A stretch of DNA of 55,238 nucleotides from the NCBI GenBank assembly GCA_945883455.1, contig CAMCXJ010000001.1:1-55238 (forward strand), read 5' to 3'. Position 1 is the first letter of the stretch. The number at the start of each line of letters is the position of its first letter. The notes beneath the pieces are model-generated. The model was not told the DNA's origin and did no database searches. It saw nothing but the letters and a program-made list of their open reading frames with translations. Below are positions 15,095-24,718 of the stretch, one piece after another. The position numbers and the translations under genes are program-made. The DNA comes from Prosthecobacter debontii. Lineage in GTDB: Bacteria > Verrucomicrobiota > Verrucomicrobiia > Verrucomicrobiales > Akkermansiaceae.

Positions 15095-17863
15095 TCAGAT
15101 TTCGAAAGCTTTGGTGAGCAGGGCTTTTTGCTCGCGGTAATGCATGGCCTTTGAGCCGGCGGCGGGGCTGGAGCCGGGCTTGCGGCCAGCGTAGAGCGGG
15201 CGGGCGCCGAGGGCTTCCTCGATGCGCGGCTCGATGTAGGACCATGCGCCCATGTTGCGCGGCTCCTCTTGGCACCAGACGAAGCGAGTGACCTGCGGGA
15301 ATTGCACGGAAAGAGCAGCGACCATTTCCCCATGAAAAGGATAGAGCTGCTCGATGCGGATGAGCGCGGTATCGGTGATGCCGGCGGCATCGCGATGCGC
15401 GGCGAGATCGTAGAAAACCTTGCCAGTACAGAAAATGATGCGTTTTACATCCGCCGGGTTCGCGAACGGCATGGGATCCGGCAGGACTTCTTGAAAGCAG
15501 GAGCCTTCGAGGAAATCGGCCTCCGAGGAGACCGCTTCCGGGCGGCCGAGCAGGCTTTTCGGGGTCATCAGGATGAGTGGTTTGCGGAAACCGCAGCGCT
15601 TCTGGCGGCGCAAGGCGTGGAAGTATTGGGCGGGTGTGGTGAAATTTCCGACGATCAGGTTATCCTCCGCGCAGAGCTGGAGGAAGCGCTCGAGGCGGGC
15701 GCTGGAGTGCTCGGGGCCCATGCCTTCGTAGCCGTGCGGCAGCAGCATCACAAGGTCGGACGGCGTCTGCCATTTCGACTCCGCCGAGGAAATGAACTGG
15801 TCGATGATGACCTGTGCCCCGTTCGAGAAATCACCGAACTGCGCTTCCCAGAGGATCAGCATTTCCGGGTAGCTCAGCGAGTAGCCGTAGTCGAAACCGA
15901 GGACTGCAAATTCCGAGAGCAGTGAATTGTAAACGCAGAATTTCGCCTGCTGCGCGGAAAGGTGTTGCAGCGGGATGTGGCGGGCGCGGGTTTCGTAATC
16001 GTAGAACACCGCGTGTCGCTGCGAGAAAGTACCGCGGCGGCAATCCTGGCCGGAAAGGCGAACGGGCGAGCCTTCCAGCAGCAACGCGCCGAAAGCGAGG
16101 GATTCCGCGAACGCCCAATCGAAGGGGCCGCCGTTGGTCATGGCCTCAGTGCGGCGCGGCAGGAAACGTTTCTCCAGCGTGGGGTTCAGTGTAAAACCGT
16201 CCGGTACCGAAGTAAGAGCTTTCCCGATGCTCTGCAGCATCTCGCGGGAAATGCCGGTGGGCACCGGAGCGTGAGAGTAGGGCGGTTGGATGATCGCGGT
16301 GGAGCCGCTAAACACCGTGCGGTCACCCGCCTCTGACATCGCGATCATTTTCTGATGACCCGCCTCCAGCCGATCCCAGATCGCCTGCTCGAGCGCGTCG
16401 GCATCGGCTTGGGAAAGCACTCCGTCGGTGATGAGCTGGCGTTTGTAAACTTGGCCGAACGTTTCGCGCGCGGCGATCTGCTTGGATACGAGCGGTTGGG
16501 TGAAAGCCGCCTGATCCGCCTCGTTGTGGCCTTGGCGGCGGTAGCAATACATGTCGATCACGATGTCGCGACCGAATTTCTGGCGGAACTCAAGGGCGAA
16601 TGTCGCCGCCCAATTAAGCTCCCTCGGATCCTCGCCGTTGACGTGGAGGATGGGTGCCTCGATCATTTTTGCGACGTCCGTGGCATAGGCCGAAGAGCGG
16701 GCATCAGCGGGCATGGTGGTGAAGCCGATCTGGTTGTTGATGATGAGGTGGATCGTGCCGCCGGTGCGGTAGCCGGGGAGTTGGGAAAGATTCAGCACCT
16801 CCGCGACGGAGCCCTGGCCCGCGAAGGCGGCATCGCCATGGAGAAGGATGGGCAGCACGCGCTTGCGGTCGGTGGCAACGCCGTCGTCGCCGATCACGCG
16901 TTGGCGCGCGCGGGCCTTGCCCTCGACGATGGAATTTACCGCTTCAAGGTGACTTGGGTTTGCTGCAAGGCTGACGCGGACATTTCCATCCGCTAATTCG
17001 CGAACGCTCTCGTAGCCGAGGTGGTATTTCACATCGCCATCGCCGGCGACGAGGCCGGGCTCGTATTCGGGCGTGAACTCGTAAAGCAGGGTGGTGAGGG
17101 ATTTGCGGACGAAATTCGCCAAGATGTTGAGGCGGCCGCGGTGGGCCATACCCATCTCGATTTCCAGCACGCCCTGCTTAGGGCAGCTTTCCAAAAGTGC
17201 GTTAAGGACAACCATCGCACCCTCCCCGCCTTCGAGTGAAAAGCGTTTTTCGCCGAGGAATTTTTTTGCTAGGAAATTTTCGAAGGTCTCCGCTTCGAGG
17301 AGCCAGCGCAGGGATTTTACCTGCATCTCTGCGGTTTCCCCGACACCGTGCGAGCCATGCTGCTCGATCCGCTCGCGCACCCAGTGGCGCACAGTGGTAT
17401 TGTGGATGTGCATGAACTCGAAGCCGATTTTGCCGGAGTAGGTCATCTTCAGCGCCGCCACCATATTGCGCAGCTTCATCTTCGCGCCGCGTAGGAAAAA
17501 CGGGTTCGAGGCCTCGCGCTCCATCTCCGCTTCAGTGAAGTTGTATTCGCTCAGGCTCAGGCGCGGGTTGATCTCCGGATTCTCATCGAGCGGATTGATC
17601 TGCGCCTGGGTGTGGCCGAGCGTGCGGTAGTTGTAAATCAGGCCGACGACCTTGCCGTTGAACTCGAGATCTGCGGCGGGAACAGTCTCCACGTCGGCTT
17701 CCGCAGTTTGTCCGCCTTTCGCTTTCGCCTGGGAAACGCCCAGTTCAAAGCCCTCGAAGAAAGCCGACCATGTGCCCTCCACCGAGCGCGGATCCTCGCA
17801 CCACTGTGCATATTTTTCTTCTAATAGATCCGAATTGAGGCGCGCCGAAACCGTAGAGTTCAT
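15095..17863 (-). CDS. sucA: 2-oxoglutarate dehydrogenase E1 component
   Basis: About 922 residues from ATG at 17863 (MNSTVSARLNSDLLEEKY); the open frame runs 44 codons further upstream, but that stretch is not E1-like and reaches into the divergent promoter. Seen: the E2-binding N-terminus EEKYAQWCEDPRSVEGTW, then GMAHRGRLNILAN, HLGYESVRE, SLAANPSHLEAVN, HGDAAFAGQG, the ThDP-binding region, and the C-terminal EEPRNMGAWSYIEPR. It decarboxylates 2-oxoglutarate and succinylates SucB. It forms a two-gene operon with sucB and diverges from the ABC ATPase across 134 bp. Confidence 0.95.
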   Translation of the reverse strand: MNSTVSARLNSDLLEEKYAQWCEDPRSVEGTWSAFFEGFELGVSQAKAKGGQTAEADVETVPAADLEFNGKVVGLIYNYRTLGHTQAQINPLDENPEINPRLSLSEYNFTEAEMEREASNPFFLRGAKMKLRNMVAALKMTYSGKIGFEFMHIHNTTVRHWVRERIEQHGSHGVGETAEMQVKSLRWLLEAETFENFLAKKFLGEKRFSLEGGEGAMVVLNALLESCPKQGVLEIEMGMAHRGRLNILANFVRKSLTTLLYEFTPEYEPGLVAGDGDVKYHLGYESVRELADGNVRVSLAANPSHLEAVNSIVEGKARARQRVIGDDGVATDRKRVLPILLHGDAAFAGQGSVAEVLNLSQLPGYRTGGTIHLIINNQIGFTTMPADARSSAYATDVAKMIEAPILHVNGEDPRELNWAATFALEFRQKFGRDIVIDMYCYRRQGHNEADQAAFTQPLVSKQIAARETFGQVYKRQLITDGVLSQADADALEQAIWDRLEAGHQKMIAMSEAGDRTVFSGSTAIIQPPYSHAPVPTGISREMLQSIGKALTSVPDGFTLNPTLEKRFLPRRTEAMTNGGPFDWAFAESLAFGALLLEGSPVRLSGQDCRRGTFSQRHAVFYDYETRARHIPLQHLSAQQAKFCVYNSLLSEFAVLGFDYGYSLSYPEMLILWEAQFGDFSNGAQVIIDQFISSAESKWQTPSDLVMLLPHGYEGMGPEHSSARLERFLQLCAEDNLIVGNFTTPAQYFHALRRQKRCGFRKPLILMTPKSLLGRPEAVSSEADFLEGSCFQEVLPDPMPFANPADVKRIIFCTGKVFYDLAAHRDAAGITDTALIRIEQLYPFHGEMVAALSVQFPQVTRFVWCQEEPRNMGAWSYIEPRIEEALGARPLYAGRKPGSSPAAGSKAMHYREQKALLTKAFEI

Positions 17864-17997
17864 GGGGATACTAGTGTGGCGGGCTGTTTGGAGAGGGGGA
17901 AAAAGTCCTTTCCGGCAACGCGCGGAGAGTTTGTTAAAGGGCGAGAGGGCTTGCGTCAACCTTCGCCGCCTGAAAATATCCCCCCGCCCCGGCACCG

Positions 17998-18930
17998 ATG
18001 ATCGAAGTCAACAACCTCTCCAAACGCTACGGACGCCATCTGGCCGTCCGCGATGTCTCCTTTTCTGTAGCGAAAGGGGAGATCATCGGTTTCCTCGGAC
18101 CGAACGGCGCGGGCAAAACCACCACCCTGCGCATGCTCACCGGCTACCTGCCGCCCTCGTCCGGCTCGGCCACCGTCGCCGGATTCGATATCTTCCGGCA
18201 ATCCATCGAGGCACGGAAACGCATCGGCTACATGCCGGAAAACGTCCCGCTCGACGACGACATGCGGGTCCGCGAATATCTGTCCTTCCGCGCCCGCATC
18301 AAGGGACTATCCAACAGCGACGCCCGCCGCCGCGTCTCCCACGTGATCGACACCTGCGGCCTAGAGGCAGTGAAGCGGAAAATGATCAAGACCCTTTCCA
18401 AAGGATACCGCCAGCGCGTAGGCCTCGCGGATGCCCTCGTCCACCAACCAGACTTGCTCATTCTCGACGAGCCGACGAACGGACTCGACCCCGTCCAGAT
18501 CCGCCAGATTCGGGAGCTCATCAGGCACCTCGCACTGAACCACACCGTATTGATCTCCACCCATATCTTGAGTGAAGTGGAAATGATCGCCAGCCGCGTG
18601 ATCATCATCGACGGCGGGAGAATCAAGGCCGCCGACACCCCGCAGAACCTGATTTTCGAAATGCGTGCTGCCAGTCGTATCCAGTTGGAACTACAAGCCC
18701 CGGCGGATGTGATCACCCCTCCCCTCACCGAGCTGCCTTTTGTGAAAAAGGTTACCTCAGAGGAACTGGAGGAAGGCTGGGTGCGCTTCATGGTGTGGGT
18801 CGATTCCGGCACCGACACCCGCGAATCCCTCTATGCCGTCGCATCCCACAACAACTGGCCGCTGCGCTCTCTCTTCCGCCAAGAAGCCACGCTCGAGGAC
18901 GTGTTCGTGGAACTCACTCGGAAGGACTAA
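17998..18930 (+). CDS. ABC transporter ATP-binding protein (no permease nearby)
   Basis: 310 residues. Walker A is GPNGAGKTTTLRML, the signature motif is LSKGYRQRVGLA, Walker B is LLILDEPTNGLDP, followed by a switch His in LISTHILSE. The C-terminal ~85 residues form the extra domain of the CcmA/GldA/NatA-like ATPases that export lipids, drugs or gliding-related substrates. These usually sit beside an ABC-2 membrane subunit, but the next gene is an SGNH hydrolase and the previous one is sucA, so the permease must be elsewhere. ATG at 17998 directly precedes the MIEVNNLSKRYG start. Confidence 0.92.
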   Translation: MIEVNNLSKRYGRHLAVRDVSFSVAKGEIIGFLGPNGAGKTTTLRMLTGYLPPSSGSATVAGFDIFRQSIEARKRIGYMPENVPLDDDMRVREYLSFRARIKGLSNSDARRRVSHVIDTCGLEAVKRKMIKTLSKGYRQRVGLADALVHQPDLLILDEPTNGLDPVQIRQIRELIRHLALNHTVLISTHILSEVEMIASRVIIIDGGRIKAADTPQNLIFEMRAASRIQLELQAPADVITPPLTELPFVKKVTSEELEEGWVRFMVWVDSGTDTRESLYAVASHNNWPLRSLFRQEATLEDVFVELTRKD

Positions 18931-19011
18931 TGGTTTAAAGATAGACGTCCTGCGTTGCGGGAAAAGCCGCTTGTGCCCTCCCCTAGGGGTGGTATGAGCA
19001 TATCCACAACT

Positions 19012-19737
19012 ATGAAAAACCAAGCCTTCGCCATCACCACACTCGCCGCCATCCTCTCCCTCCCCTCCGCCCTCCGCGCCGAGGAGACGGCCCAACCATT
19101 AAAAAAAGACGACCGCATCGTTTTCTTTGGAGACTCGATCACTCAGGCGGGCGTGAAACCGCAGGGCTACGTCACGGTGCTCACCGCAGCCATCAAGGCC
19201 GCCCACCCAGATCTCGGCATCGAGACCTTCGGCGCGGGGGTCAGCGGCAACAAGGTGCCGAACCTTCAGGCGCGTTTGGAAAAGGACGTGCTCGCGAAAA
19301 AGCCGACCCTCGTCTTCATCTACATCGGTATCAACGATGTCTGGCATTGGAAGATGGATAAAGAAGGCAAGCTCCTCGGCGGCGGCACCACCAAGGAAAT
19401 TTTCGAATCCGGCCTCAAGGATATCATCGCGAAAATCAACACCGCCGGCGCGCGCGTGATCCTCTGCACTCCTTCCGTCATCGGCGAGAAAAACGACGGC
19501 AGCAACGAGCGCGATGCGATGCTTGAGGAATACAGTGTGATCAGCCGCAAGGTCGCCGCCGACACCAACAGCCAGCTCGTCGATCTCCGCAAGGCTTTCC
19601 TGAACCACCTAAAAGCCAACAACCCCGACAACCTCCCCAAGAGCATCCTCACCGGCGACGGCGTCCACCTGAACCCCGCCGGCAACGCATTCGTCGCCAC
19701 GGAAATGGGCAAAGCCATCGGCGTCAAGGTGGAGTGA
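19012..19737 (+). CDS. Secreted SGNH/GDSL-type hydrolase
   Basis: 241 residues from ATG 19012, which gives a clean signal peptide (MKNQAFAITTLAAILSLPS, cleavage near ALRA-EE); earlier in-frame starts at 18955 and 18994 would add a poor leader. Four SGNH blocks are seen: block I FFGDSITQAG (Ser), block II GVSGNKV (Gly), block III YIGINDVW (Asn) and block V DGVHLNPAG (Asp..His). Such enzymes are esterases acting on carbohydrate esters, lipids or peptidoglycan; the substrate cannot be told. A small inverted-repeat element follows, then the PVC cytochrome gene. Confidence 0.9.
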   Translation: MKNQAFAITTLAAILSLPSALRAEETAQPLKKDDRIVFFGDSITQAGVKPQGYVTVLTAAIKAAHPDLGIETFGAGVSGNKVPNLQARLEKDVLAKKPTLVFIYIGINDVWHWKMDKEGKLLGGGTTKEIFESGLKDIIAKINTAGARVILCTPSVIGEKNDGSNERDAMLEEYSVISRKVAADTNSQLVDLRKAFLNHLKANNPDNLPKSILTGDGVHLNPAGNAFVATEMGKAIGVKVE

Positions 19738-19752
19738 CCGGCGCACGGAATT

Positions 19753-19887
19753 AAGATTCAACCGCGAATGGACGCGAATTTCCGCGAATGATGAGGGTTC
19801 TTTCCATTCAGGCACCGCGGAGCGTTCTCCCTTTTGTAATTTTTATCTTCATTCGTGGCCATTCGCGTCCATTCGCGGTTGAATCTT
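19753..19887. repeat. MITE-like element with 27-bp perfect terminal inverted repeats
   Basis: Bases 19753-19779 are the exact reverse complement of 19861-19887; the arm contains GATTCAACCGCGAATGGACG. Beyond the 27 perfect bases, pairing goes on imperfectly inward through CCGCGAATGATGA / CCACGAATGAAGA. The whole unit is 135 bp and encodes nothing. Such elements are usually mobilised in trans or are REP-like. It lies between the SGNH hydrolase and the PVC cytochrome gene. Confidence 0.7.
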
Positions 19888-19953
19888 CCAAAATGAAATA
19901 GCGCCGGTTCGAGCGGGCTTGCTTTTCCGGGATTCCCGCATGAACTCAAATTC

Positions 19954-22900
19954 ATGCGCGCGACTTTCTTGATTTCAGCGTTCCAGCTTCTCAGCATTTC
20001 AGCTTTTTCCGCCGAGACCTTCCCCGCTGCCAACGGACTGGAGCGCTCGCTTGTCGCCGAGCAGCCCCTGCTGAAAAACCCGGTCTCCGTCTCGATGGAT
20101 GTGGACGGCACAATCTATGTGACAGAGACCGCACGCCGCAAGGAAGCCGACCTAGACATCCGGGAGTTCGTGAAATTCGGCTGGGTGCCGCGCGATGTCG
20201 CGCTGACTTCCGTGGCGGAGAAACGCGCGTTTTTTGAGGAACAGCTCGACGGGAAGAATGCATTCAAAGGCACGTCCCTCAAGGATCAGAACAAGGACGG
20301 CAAGATCGATGTGAAGGATCTCACCGCGATTTCTGAAAAGATCATCCGCGTTACCGATAAGGACGGCGACGGGGTTTACGACACGTCGAACGTGTTTGCG
20401 GAAGGCTTCAATACCGAGGTCACCGGCATTGCGGCGGGCACGCTGGCATGGCGCGGTGATGTTTACGCGGCCATCGCCCCGGATGTCTGGAAACTCCGCG
20501 ACACGAATGGCGACGGCAAAGCCGATAAGCGCGAGTCCATCGCTCACGGCTTCGGAGTCCACATCGCTTACGCAGGCCACGACATGCACGGCCTGATCCC
20601 CGGCCCCGACGGACGGCTCTACTGGTCGATCGGCGACAAAGGTGTCAACGTAACCGATAAGGACGGGAAAAAACATTTCGCGCCTCACGAAGGTGCCGTG
20701 CTGCGTTGTTACCCAGACGGCTCCGGTTTCGAAATTTTCGCCCGCGGCCTGCGCAACCCCCAGGAGATTGCCTTCGACAGATATGGCAACTTGTTCTCCG
20801 TGGACAACGACGCCGACTTCAAGGGCGAGCGCGAGCGTTTCCTCCACATCACCGAAGGCTCGGACACCGGCTGGCGGAACTACTACCAATACCGTGGATC
20901 CACCTACAATCCGTGGATGGCGGAGAGCATCTGGGAACCCTCCGGCGAGCACCAGCCTGCTTACATCACTCCCACTAACGGGAACTTTTCCGACGGCCCA
21001 GCTGGCTTCGCCTACAACCCCGGCACCGCCCTCAACGCGAAATACGAAGACGCGTTTTTCGTCACCGAGTTCCCGAAAGGAAACCTGCTCTCCTTCACGG
21101 TAAAGCCCAAGGGCGCGAGCTTCGTGATCGCCCAAAGCCACACCGTCCTCTCCGGCCCCATGAACGTCGGCATCGACTTCGGCCCCGACGGTGCACTCTA
21201 CTCGGCCGACTGGGCGGGCGGCTACCCTCTCAACGAAAAAGGTGCCGTCTGGAGACTCGATGATCCGGAAGAGGCTGCTTCGGATCTCCGGAAAAAAGTC
21301 GCCACGATGCTTAAGGCGGGCACCAAAAATATTTCTACTACAGATCTAGTAAATCGCCTCTCCCATCCCGACATGCGCATCCGCCTCGACGCGCAGTGGG
21401 CGCTAGCGGAGAAAAAAGCCATCGCCGAACTCCACGAGGTCATCACCTCCGAGAAATCCGCCCAACTTGCCCGCATTCACGCGGTCTGGGCGCTCAGCCA
21501 AGAAGGCAGGTTTTTTGAGAAAGCCTTCCACAGCCTCGCCACCTCCGAAGATCCCGAACTCCGCGCCCAGGCCGCCAAGCACGCCGGAGAAACCGTGAAA
21601 GGCCCCAATCCCATTCTCACCAAAATGCTCGCCGACGAAAGCCCCCGCGTGCGTTTCCACGCCGCCACCGCGATGGGGAAAACCGGCGACCACACCGCCA
21701 TCGACGCAGTGATCACGATGCTCGCCGACAACAACAACAAGGACGCCTACCTCCGCCACGCCGGAGTCCTCGCCCTGACCGCCTCGCCCGCCGAGGCGAT
21801 CGCCGCCAAAACCCACACCCACAAAAGCCCCGCCGTCCGCCTCGCCGCTGCCGTCGTCTTCCGCCGCCTTTCTTCTCCCCTCGTCGCGAAACTGCTCACC
21901 GACCCCGACCCGCAGGTCGTCGCCGAAGCCGCACGTACGATCTTTGACGACCCGCCGATCACCGCCGCCTACCCAGCGCTCGCGGAACTCATCCGCAAAA
22001 ATCCCGAAGCCACCGTCCCCGCCGCCCGCCGCTCCATCGCCGCGAACCGCTACCTCGCCGATGCGGAATCCGCCGCCCGACTCGCCGACTATGCAGCCGT
22101 TGACTCTGTGGAAACCTCCCTCCGCATCGCCGCACTCGAAGCCCTCGCTTCCTGGACAGAGACCTCCGAACCCAATCCCGTCGATGGCCGCCACGATCCG
22201 TTGAAACCCGCCGATAGGGCCCTCGCGCAAGCCGCTTACCAAACCCACGCCGCCGTCCTCTGGAAACACCGTGACAAGGCCATTTCGAAAGCCGCCGCCG
22301 CCGTTTCGAAAAGCCTCGGCATCTCCTCCGATCCCGAGGCGATGGAGAAAGACATCCTCAATCCCAAGGCCGATCTCGCCACCCGTCTCCAAGGATTCGA
22401 ATCCCTCGGGGCTTCCCGCGAAAAGGCCGACATGGCCGCTTTCGCGAAAATCCTTCCCCAACTCCTCAACGACAAATCCGCCCCCCTCCGCACCCGCGCC
22501 GCCGCCTTGCTCGCGGAGGATGACCCAGCCGCCGTCATCGCCTATGCAGAAGCCGCACTGTCGAAGTCCAATGACATCCCCGAAAAACAGGAGGCCGTGC
22601 GCCTTCTCGGGAAATTCAAACCCGCTGCTCTTGAAAAGATCCTGATGAAGCCCGCCCCCTATCTTCTCATTGAACTCAGCGAGGCTCTCCCGGAAAAAAA
22701 TATCAAACTCGATCCACTTGTCGCCTCCCTCAGCGGCGGCAACCCGGAGCTGGGCGAGATCGTTTTCAACGAGCACCTTGCCGCGCAATGCGTCGCTTGC
22801 CATCGGGTTGAGAAAGAGGGCAGCGAGGTCGGTCCGCCGCTTACAGAAGTCGGAAAAAAAGGTCGTGGATACATTCTCGAATCGCTCCTCAATCCCCAAG

Positions 22901-23148
22901 CAAAGATCACTCCCGGCTATGGTATTGTATCTCTAATCAACAAGGATGGTAGCGTTGTATCTGGCGCACTCATCGAGCGGGGGGAAAATCATATCATTCT
23001 GAAAGCTCCGGATGGCAAAGTGCAGCGCCACTCGCTGGGACAGATGGCGAATCTTAAGCCACCCATATCCACCATGCCGCCGATGGGAGAAATCCTCACC
23101 CCACGCCAGCTCCGCGATCTCGTCGGATACCTTTCCGAGCTAAAGTGA
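19954..23148 (+). CDS. PVC-type dehydrogenase/HEAT/cytochrome c protein
   Basis: 1064 residues. A signal peptide (MRATFLISAFQLLSISAFSA) is followed by a beta-propeller of the soluble glucose/sorbosone dehydrogenase type (about 30-430; GHDMHGLIPGPDGRLYWSIGDKG, RGLRNPQEIAFDRYGNLFSVDND). A long alpha-helical HEAT-like region (about 450-900) and a C-terminal cytochrome c domain with the heme motif CVACH (about 945) complete it. This three-part build is the 'PVC-type heme-binding CxxCH protein / membrane-bound dehydrogenase' found almost only in Planctomycetes and Verrucomicrobia. Probably a periplasmic oxidoreductase acting on sugars; substrate unknown. Two short Asp-rich segments (DKDGDGVYDT, DTNGDGKADK) look calcium-binding. 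Confidence 0.92.
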   Translation: MRATFLISAFQLLSISAFSAETFPAANGLERSLVAEQPLLKNPVSVSMDVDGTIYVTETARRKEADLDIREFVKFGWVPRDVALTSVAEKRAFFEEQLDGKNAFKGTSLKDQNKDGKIDVKDLTAISEKIIRVTDKDGDGVYDTSNVFAEGFNTEVTGIAAGTLAWRGDVYAAIAPDVWKLRDTNGDGKADKRESIAHGFGVHIAYAGHDMHGLIPGPDGRLYWSIGDKGVNVTDKDGKKHFAPHEGAVLRCYPDGSGFEIFARGLRNPQEIAFDRYGNLFSVDNDADFKGERERFLHITEGSDTGWRNYYQYRGSTYNPWMAESIWEPSGEHQPAYITPTNGNFSDGPAGFAYNPGTALNAKYEDAFFVTEFPKGNLLSFTVKPKGASFVIAQSHTVLSGPMNVGIDFGPDGALYSADWAGGYPLNEKGAVWRLDDPEEAASDLRKKVATMLKAGTKNISTTDLVNRLSHPDMRIRLDAQWALAEKKAIAELHEVITSEKSAQLARIHAVWALSQEGRFFEKAFHSLATSEDPELRAQAAKHAGETVKGPNPILTKMLADESPRVRFHAATAMGKTGDHTAIDAVITMLADNNNKDAYLRHAGVLALTASPAEAIAAKTHTHKSPAVRLAAAVVFRRLSSPLVAKLLTDPDPQVVAEAARTIFDDPPITAAYPALAELIRKNPEATVPAARRSIAANRYLADAESAARLADYAAVDSVETSLRIAALEALASWTETSEPNPVDGRHDPLKPADRALAQAAYQTHAAVLWKHRDKAISKAAAAVSKSLGISSDPEAMEKDILNPKADLATRLQGFESLGASREKADMAAFAKILPQLLNDKSAPLRTRAAALLAEDDPAAVIAYAEAALSKSNDIPEKQEAVRLLGKFKPAALEKILMKPAPYLLIELSEALPEKNIKLDPLVASLSGGNPELGEIVFNEHLAAQCVACHRVEKEGSEVGPPLTEVGKKGRGYILESLLNPQAKITPGYGIVSLINKDGSVVSGALIERGENHIILKAPDGKVQRHSLGQMANLKPPISTMPPMGEILTPRQLRDLVGYLSELK

Positions 23149-23158
23149 GCGATTAAAA

Positions 23159-23240
23159 CGTGGCTGGGGGTTCCAGCCCCAGGCCGTTGTTGGGGAATCT
23201 TGCCCCAACCTTTCAAATAAAAGCACCATCTTTTGGTAAA
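23159..23240 (+). repeat. Dispersed repeat, copy B
   Basis: Homologous to 13471-13554 in the opposite orientation; both contain TTCCAGCCCCAGGCCGTTGT. It starts 10 bp after the stop of the PVC cytochrome gene and lies before the SprT-like gene. The longest open frame of the latter starts inside this repeat, an argument for choosing a later start. Confidence 0.65.
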
Positions 23241-23294
23241 TGGTCCAACGGCAGGCTTGCCAAGCGAATGGGGATATCCCCACTGTCTCCACGT

Positions 23295-23894
23295 ATGCCG
23301 AAACGCTTCGCGCAACTGGAATTTCGATTCCCCGCATGGTTGCGGTCGACGAGTGTTGTCTCGCAAAAGCCCGTCCCGAGCGCGCCGGATGCCCTCCATG
23401 ATTCCGGCATGACCGCCTGGTGCCAGGAGCAGGCGCTCTCATTCGGTTTGCCCGAGTTGGCGAGAAAAGTCCGCGTTACGTGGAACCCGCGCATGCGCAC
23501 CACCGCCGGCCGCGCTTGGTGGCCTTCGCGTGGCATCGAGATGAATCCGAAGCTCAAGGATTTTTCCGATGCGGATGTTTGGCGGACGCTGAAGCACGAG
23601 TTCGCCCATCTCCTCGCCTACGAGCGCTGCGGGCGGCGCCACATCGAGCCGCATGGCCCGGAGTGGCGCGCCGCGTGCGCGGAACTTGGCATCCCCGACG
23701 AGCAGCCCTACCACTCGCTCCCCCTCAAATCCCGGAAGATGAAACGCAATTACGCGTATGCATGTCCTTCCTGCCTAGCTGTCATCGCACGCGTCCGTCC
23801 GTTTCGCCGTGCTGTCGCCTGTTACACCTGTTGCCGGAAATTCAACGGTGGCCTTTACCATGACCGTTTCCGCCTGATTCGGAACGATATCTGA
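23295..23894 (+). CDS. SprT-like zinc metallopeptidase
   Basis: 199 residues from ATG 23295 (MPKRFAQLEF). The frame is open upstream to a GTG at 23160, but those codons lie in a dispersed repeat. The zinc-protease motif is LKHEFAHLLAYERCG with a third ligand His in EPHGPEW; a C-terminal zinc ribbon is formed by CPSC and CYTC about 25 residues apart. SprT/Spartan-type proteins are cytoplasmic and may degrade DNA-protein crosslinks; the bacterial role is poorly known. The preceding region NPRMRTTAGRAW is typical of the family. It stands alone between repeats and the YugP-type gene. Confidence 0.88.
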   Translation: MPKRFAQLEFRFPAWLRSTSVVSQKPVPSAPDALHDSGMTAWCQEQALSFGLPELARKVRVTWNPRMRTTAGRAWWPSRGIEMNPKLKDFSDADVWRTLKHEFAHLLAYERCGRRHIEPHGPEWRAACAELGIPDEQPYHSLPLKSRKMKRNYAYACPSCLAVIARVRPFRRAVACYTCCRKFNGGLYHDRFRLIRNDI

Positions 23895-23977
23895 AAGGTA
23901 ACGCCGTTTCCGTAGATAAATGCGCTATCGGTGTCGCTATCGTTTGCGACAACTCAAAATCCATCTATCCTATTGCC

Positions 23978-24703
23978 ATGACAGAGATACTCACTACCGC
24001 CCCGCCTCTTGCCTTCGTTTTTTCGCCGACCTTGATAGTCATCATGGTGGCCACGGCACTCGCCAGCTGGATCGTCTCTAGCACCCTGAAACGCCGTTTT
24101 AACGAATACTCGCAGATTCCGATACGCTTCACCGGTGCGGAGATCGCCGAGACAATGCTGCGCGAAAACGGCATCACCGATGTGAAGGTGATTCACACGC
24201 CGGGTAAGCTCACCGATCACTACGACCCAACGAACAAGACGGTAAATCTCAGCGAAGAGGTTTATGCGATGAACAGCATCGCCGCGGCCGCCGTTGCCGC
24301 CCACGAGTGCGGCCACGCCATTCAGCATGCGAAGTCTTATGCATGGCTCACGATGCGCTCAAAAATGGTTCCCGCCGTGCAGTTCGCCGGGAGCACGCTG
24401 AACGTTTTCCTGATGATCAGCATTGTAGGTGCGGGGATTTTCAACACGCCCGCCCTGCTTTATGTCTGGGTAGCGCTGTTTGCCATCACCACGCTTTTCG
24501 CTTTCGTGACGCTGCCCGTAGAGTTCGATGCCAGCCGCCGCGCCCTTGTCTGGCTGGAAGGCTCGCGGGTTTCCTCGTCCATGGATCATGACAAAGCGAA
24601 AAACGCGCTCTTCTGGGCCGCCATGACTTACGTAGTAGCTGCCATCGGCTCGCTCGCTACCTTGCTCTACTACGTGTCCATGCTTTTCGGACGCAGGGAT
24701 TAG
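23978..24703 (+). CDS. YugP-type membrane zinc metallopeptidase
   Basis: 241 residues. One transmembrane helix near the N-terminus (about 17-36), the zinc motif AAHECGHAIQHA (about 107-118), a hydrophobic pair of helices (about 135-185), and a last helix near the end. The sequence EFDASRRALVWLE is a hallmark of the YugP/'neutral zinc metallopeptidase' family. These are inner-membrane proteases of unknown substrate. A small hairpin (TGTCGC/GCGACA, 23932-23951) lies 26 nt before the start. The stop TAG (24701-24703) is followed in the same frame by a moeB remnant. Confidence 0.9.
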   Translation: MTEILTTAPPLAFVFSPTLIVIMVATALASWIVSSTLKRRFNEYSQIPIRFTGAEIAETMLRENGITDVKVIHTPGKLTDHYDPTNKTVNLSEEVYAMNSIAAAAVAAHECGHAIQHAKSYAWLTMRSKMVPAVQFAGSTLNVFLMISIVGAGIFNTPALLYVWVALFAITTLFAFVTLPVEFDASRRALVWLEGSRVSSSMDHDKAKNALFWAAMTYVVAAIGSLATLLYYVSMLFGRRD

Positions 24704-24718
24704 GGTTTACCCGAGGGC

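Noticed and set aside
13730..15154. 474-residue plus-strand open frame
   Set aside because: It is antisense to sucB, with Asp/Gly-rich low-complexity sequence and no domain; a shadow frame.
23160..23294. Longer N-terminus for the SprT-like protein
   Set aside because: The extra 45 codons are mostly dispersed repeat DNA, and the encoded stretch does not resemble the family.
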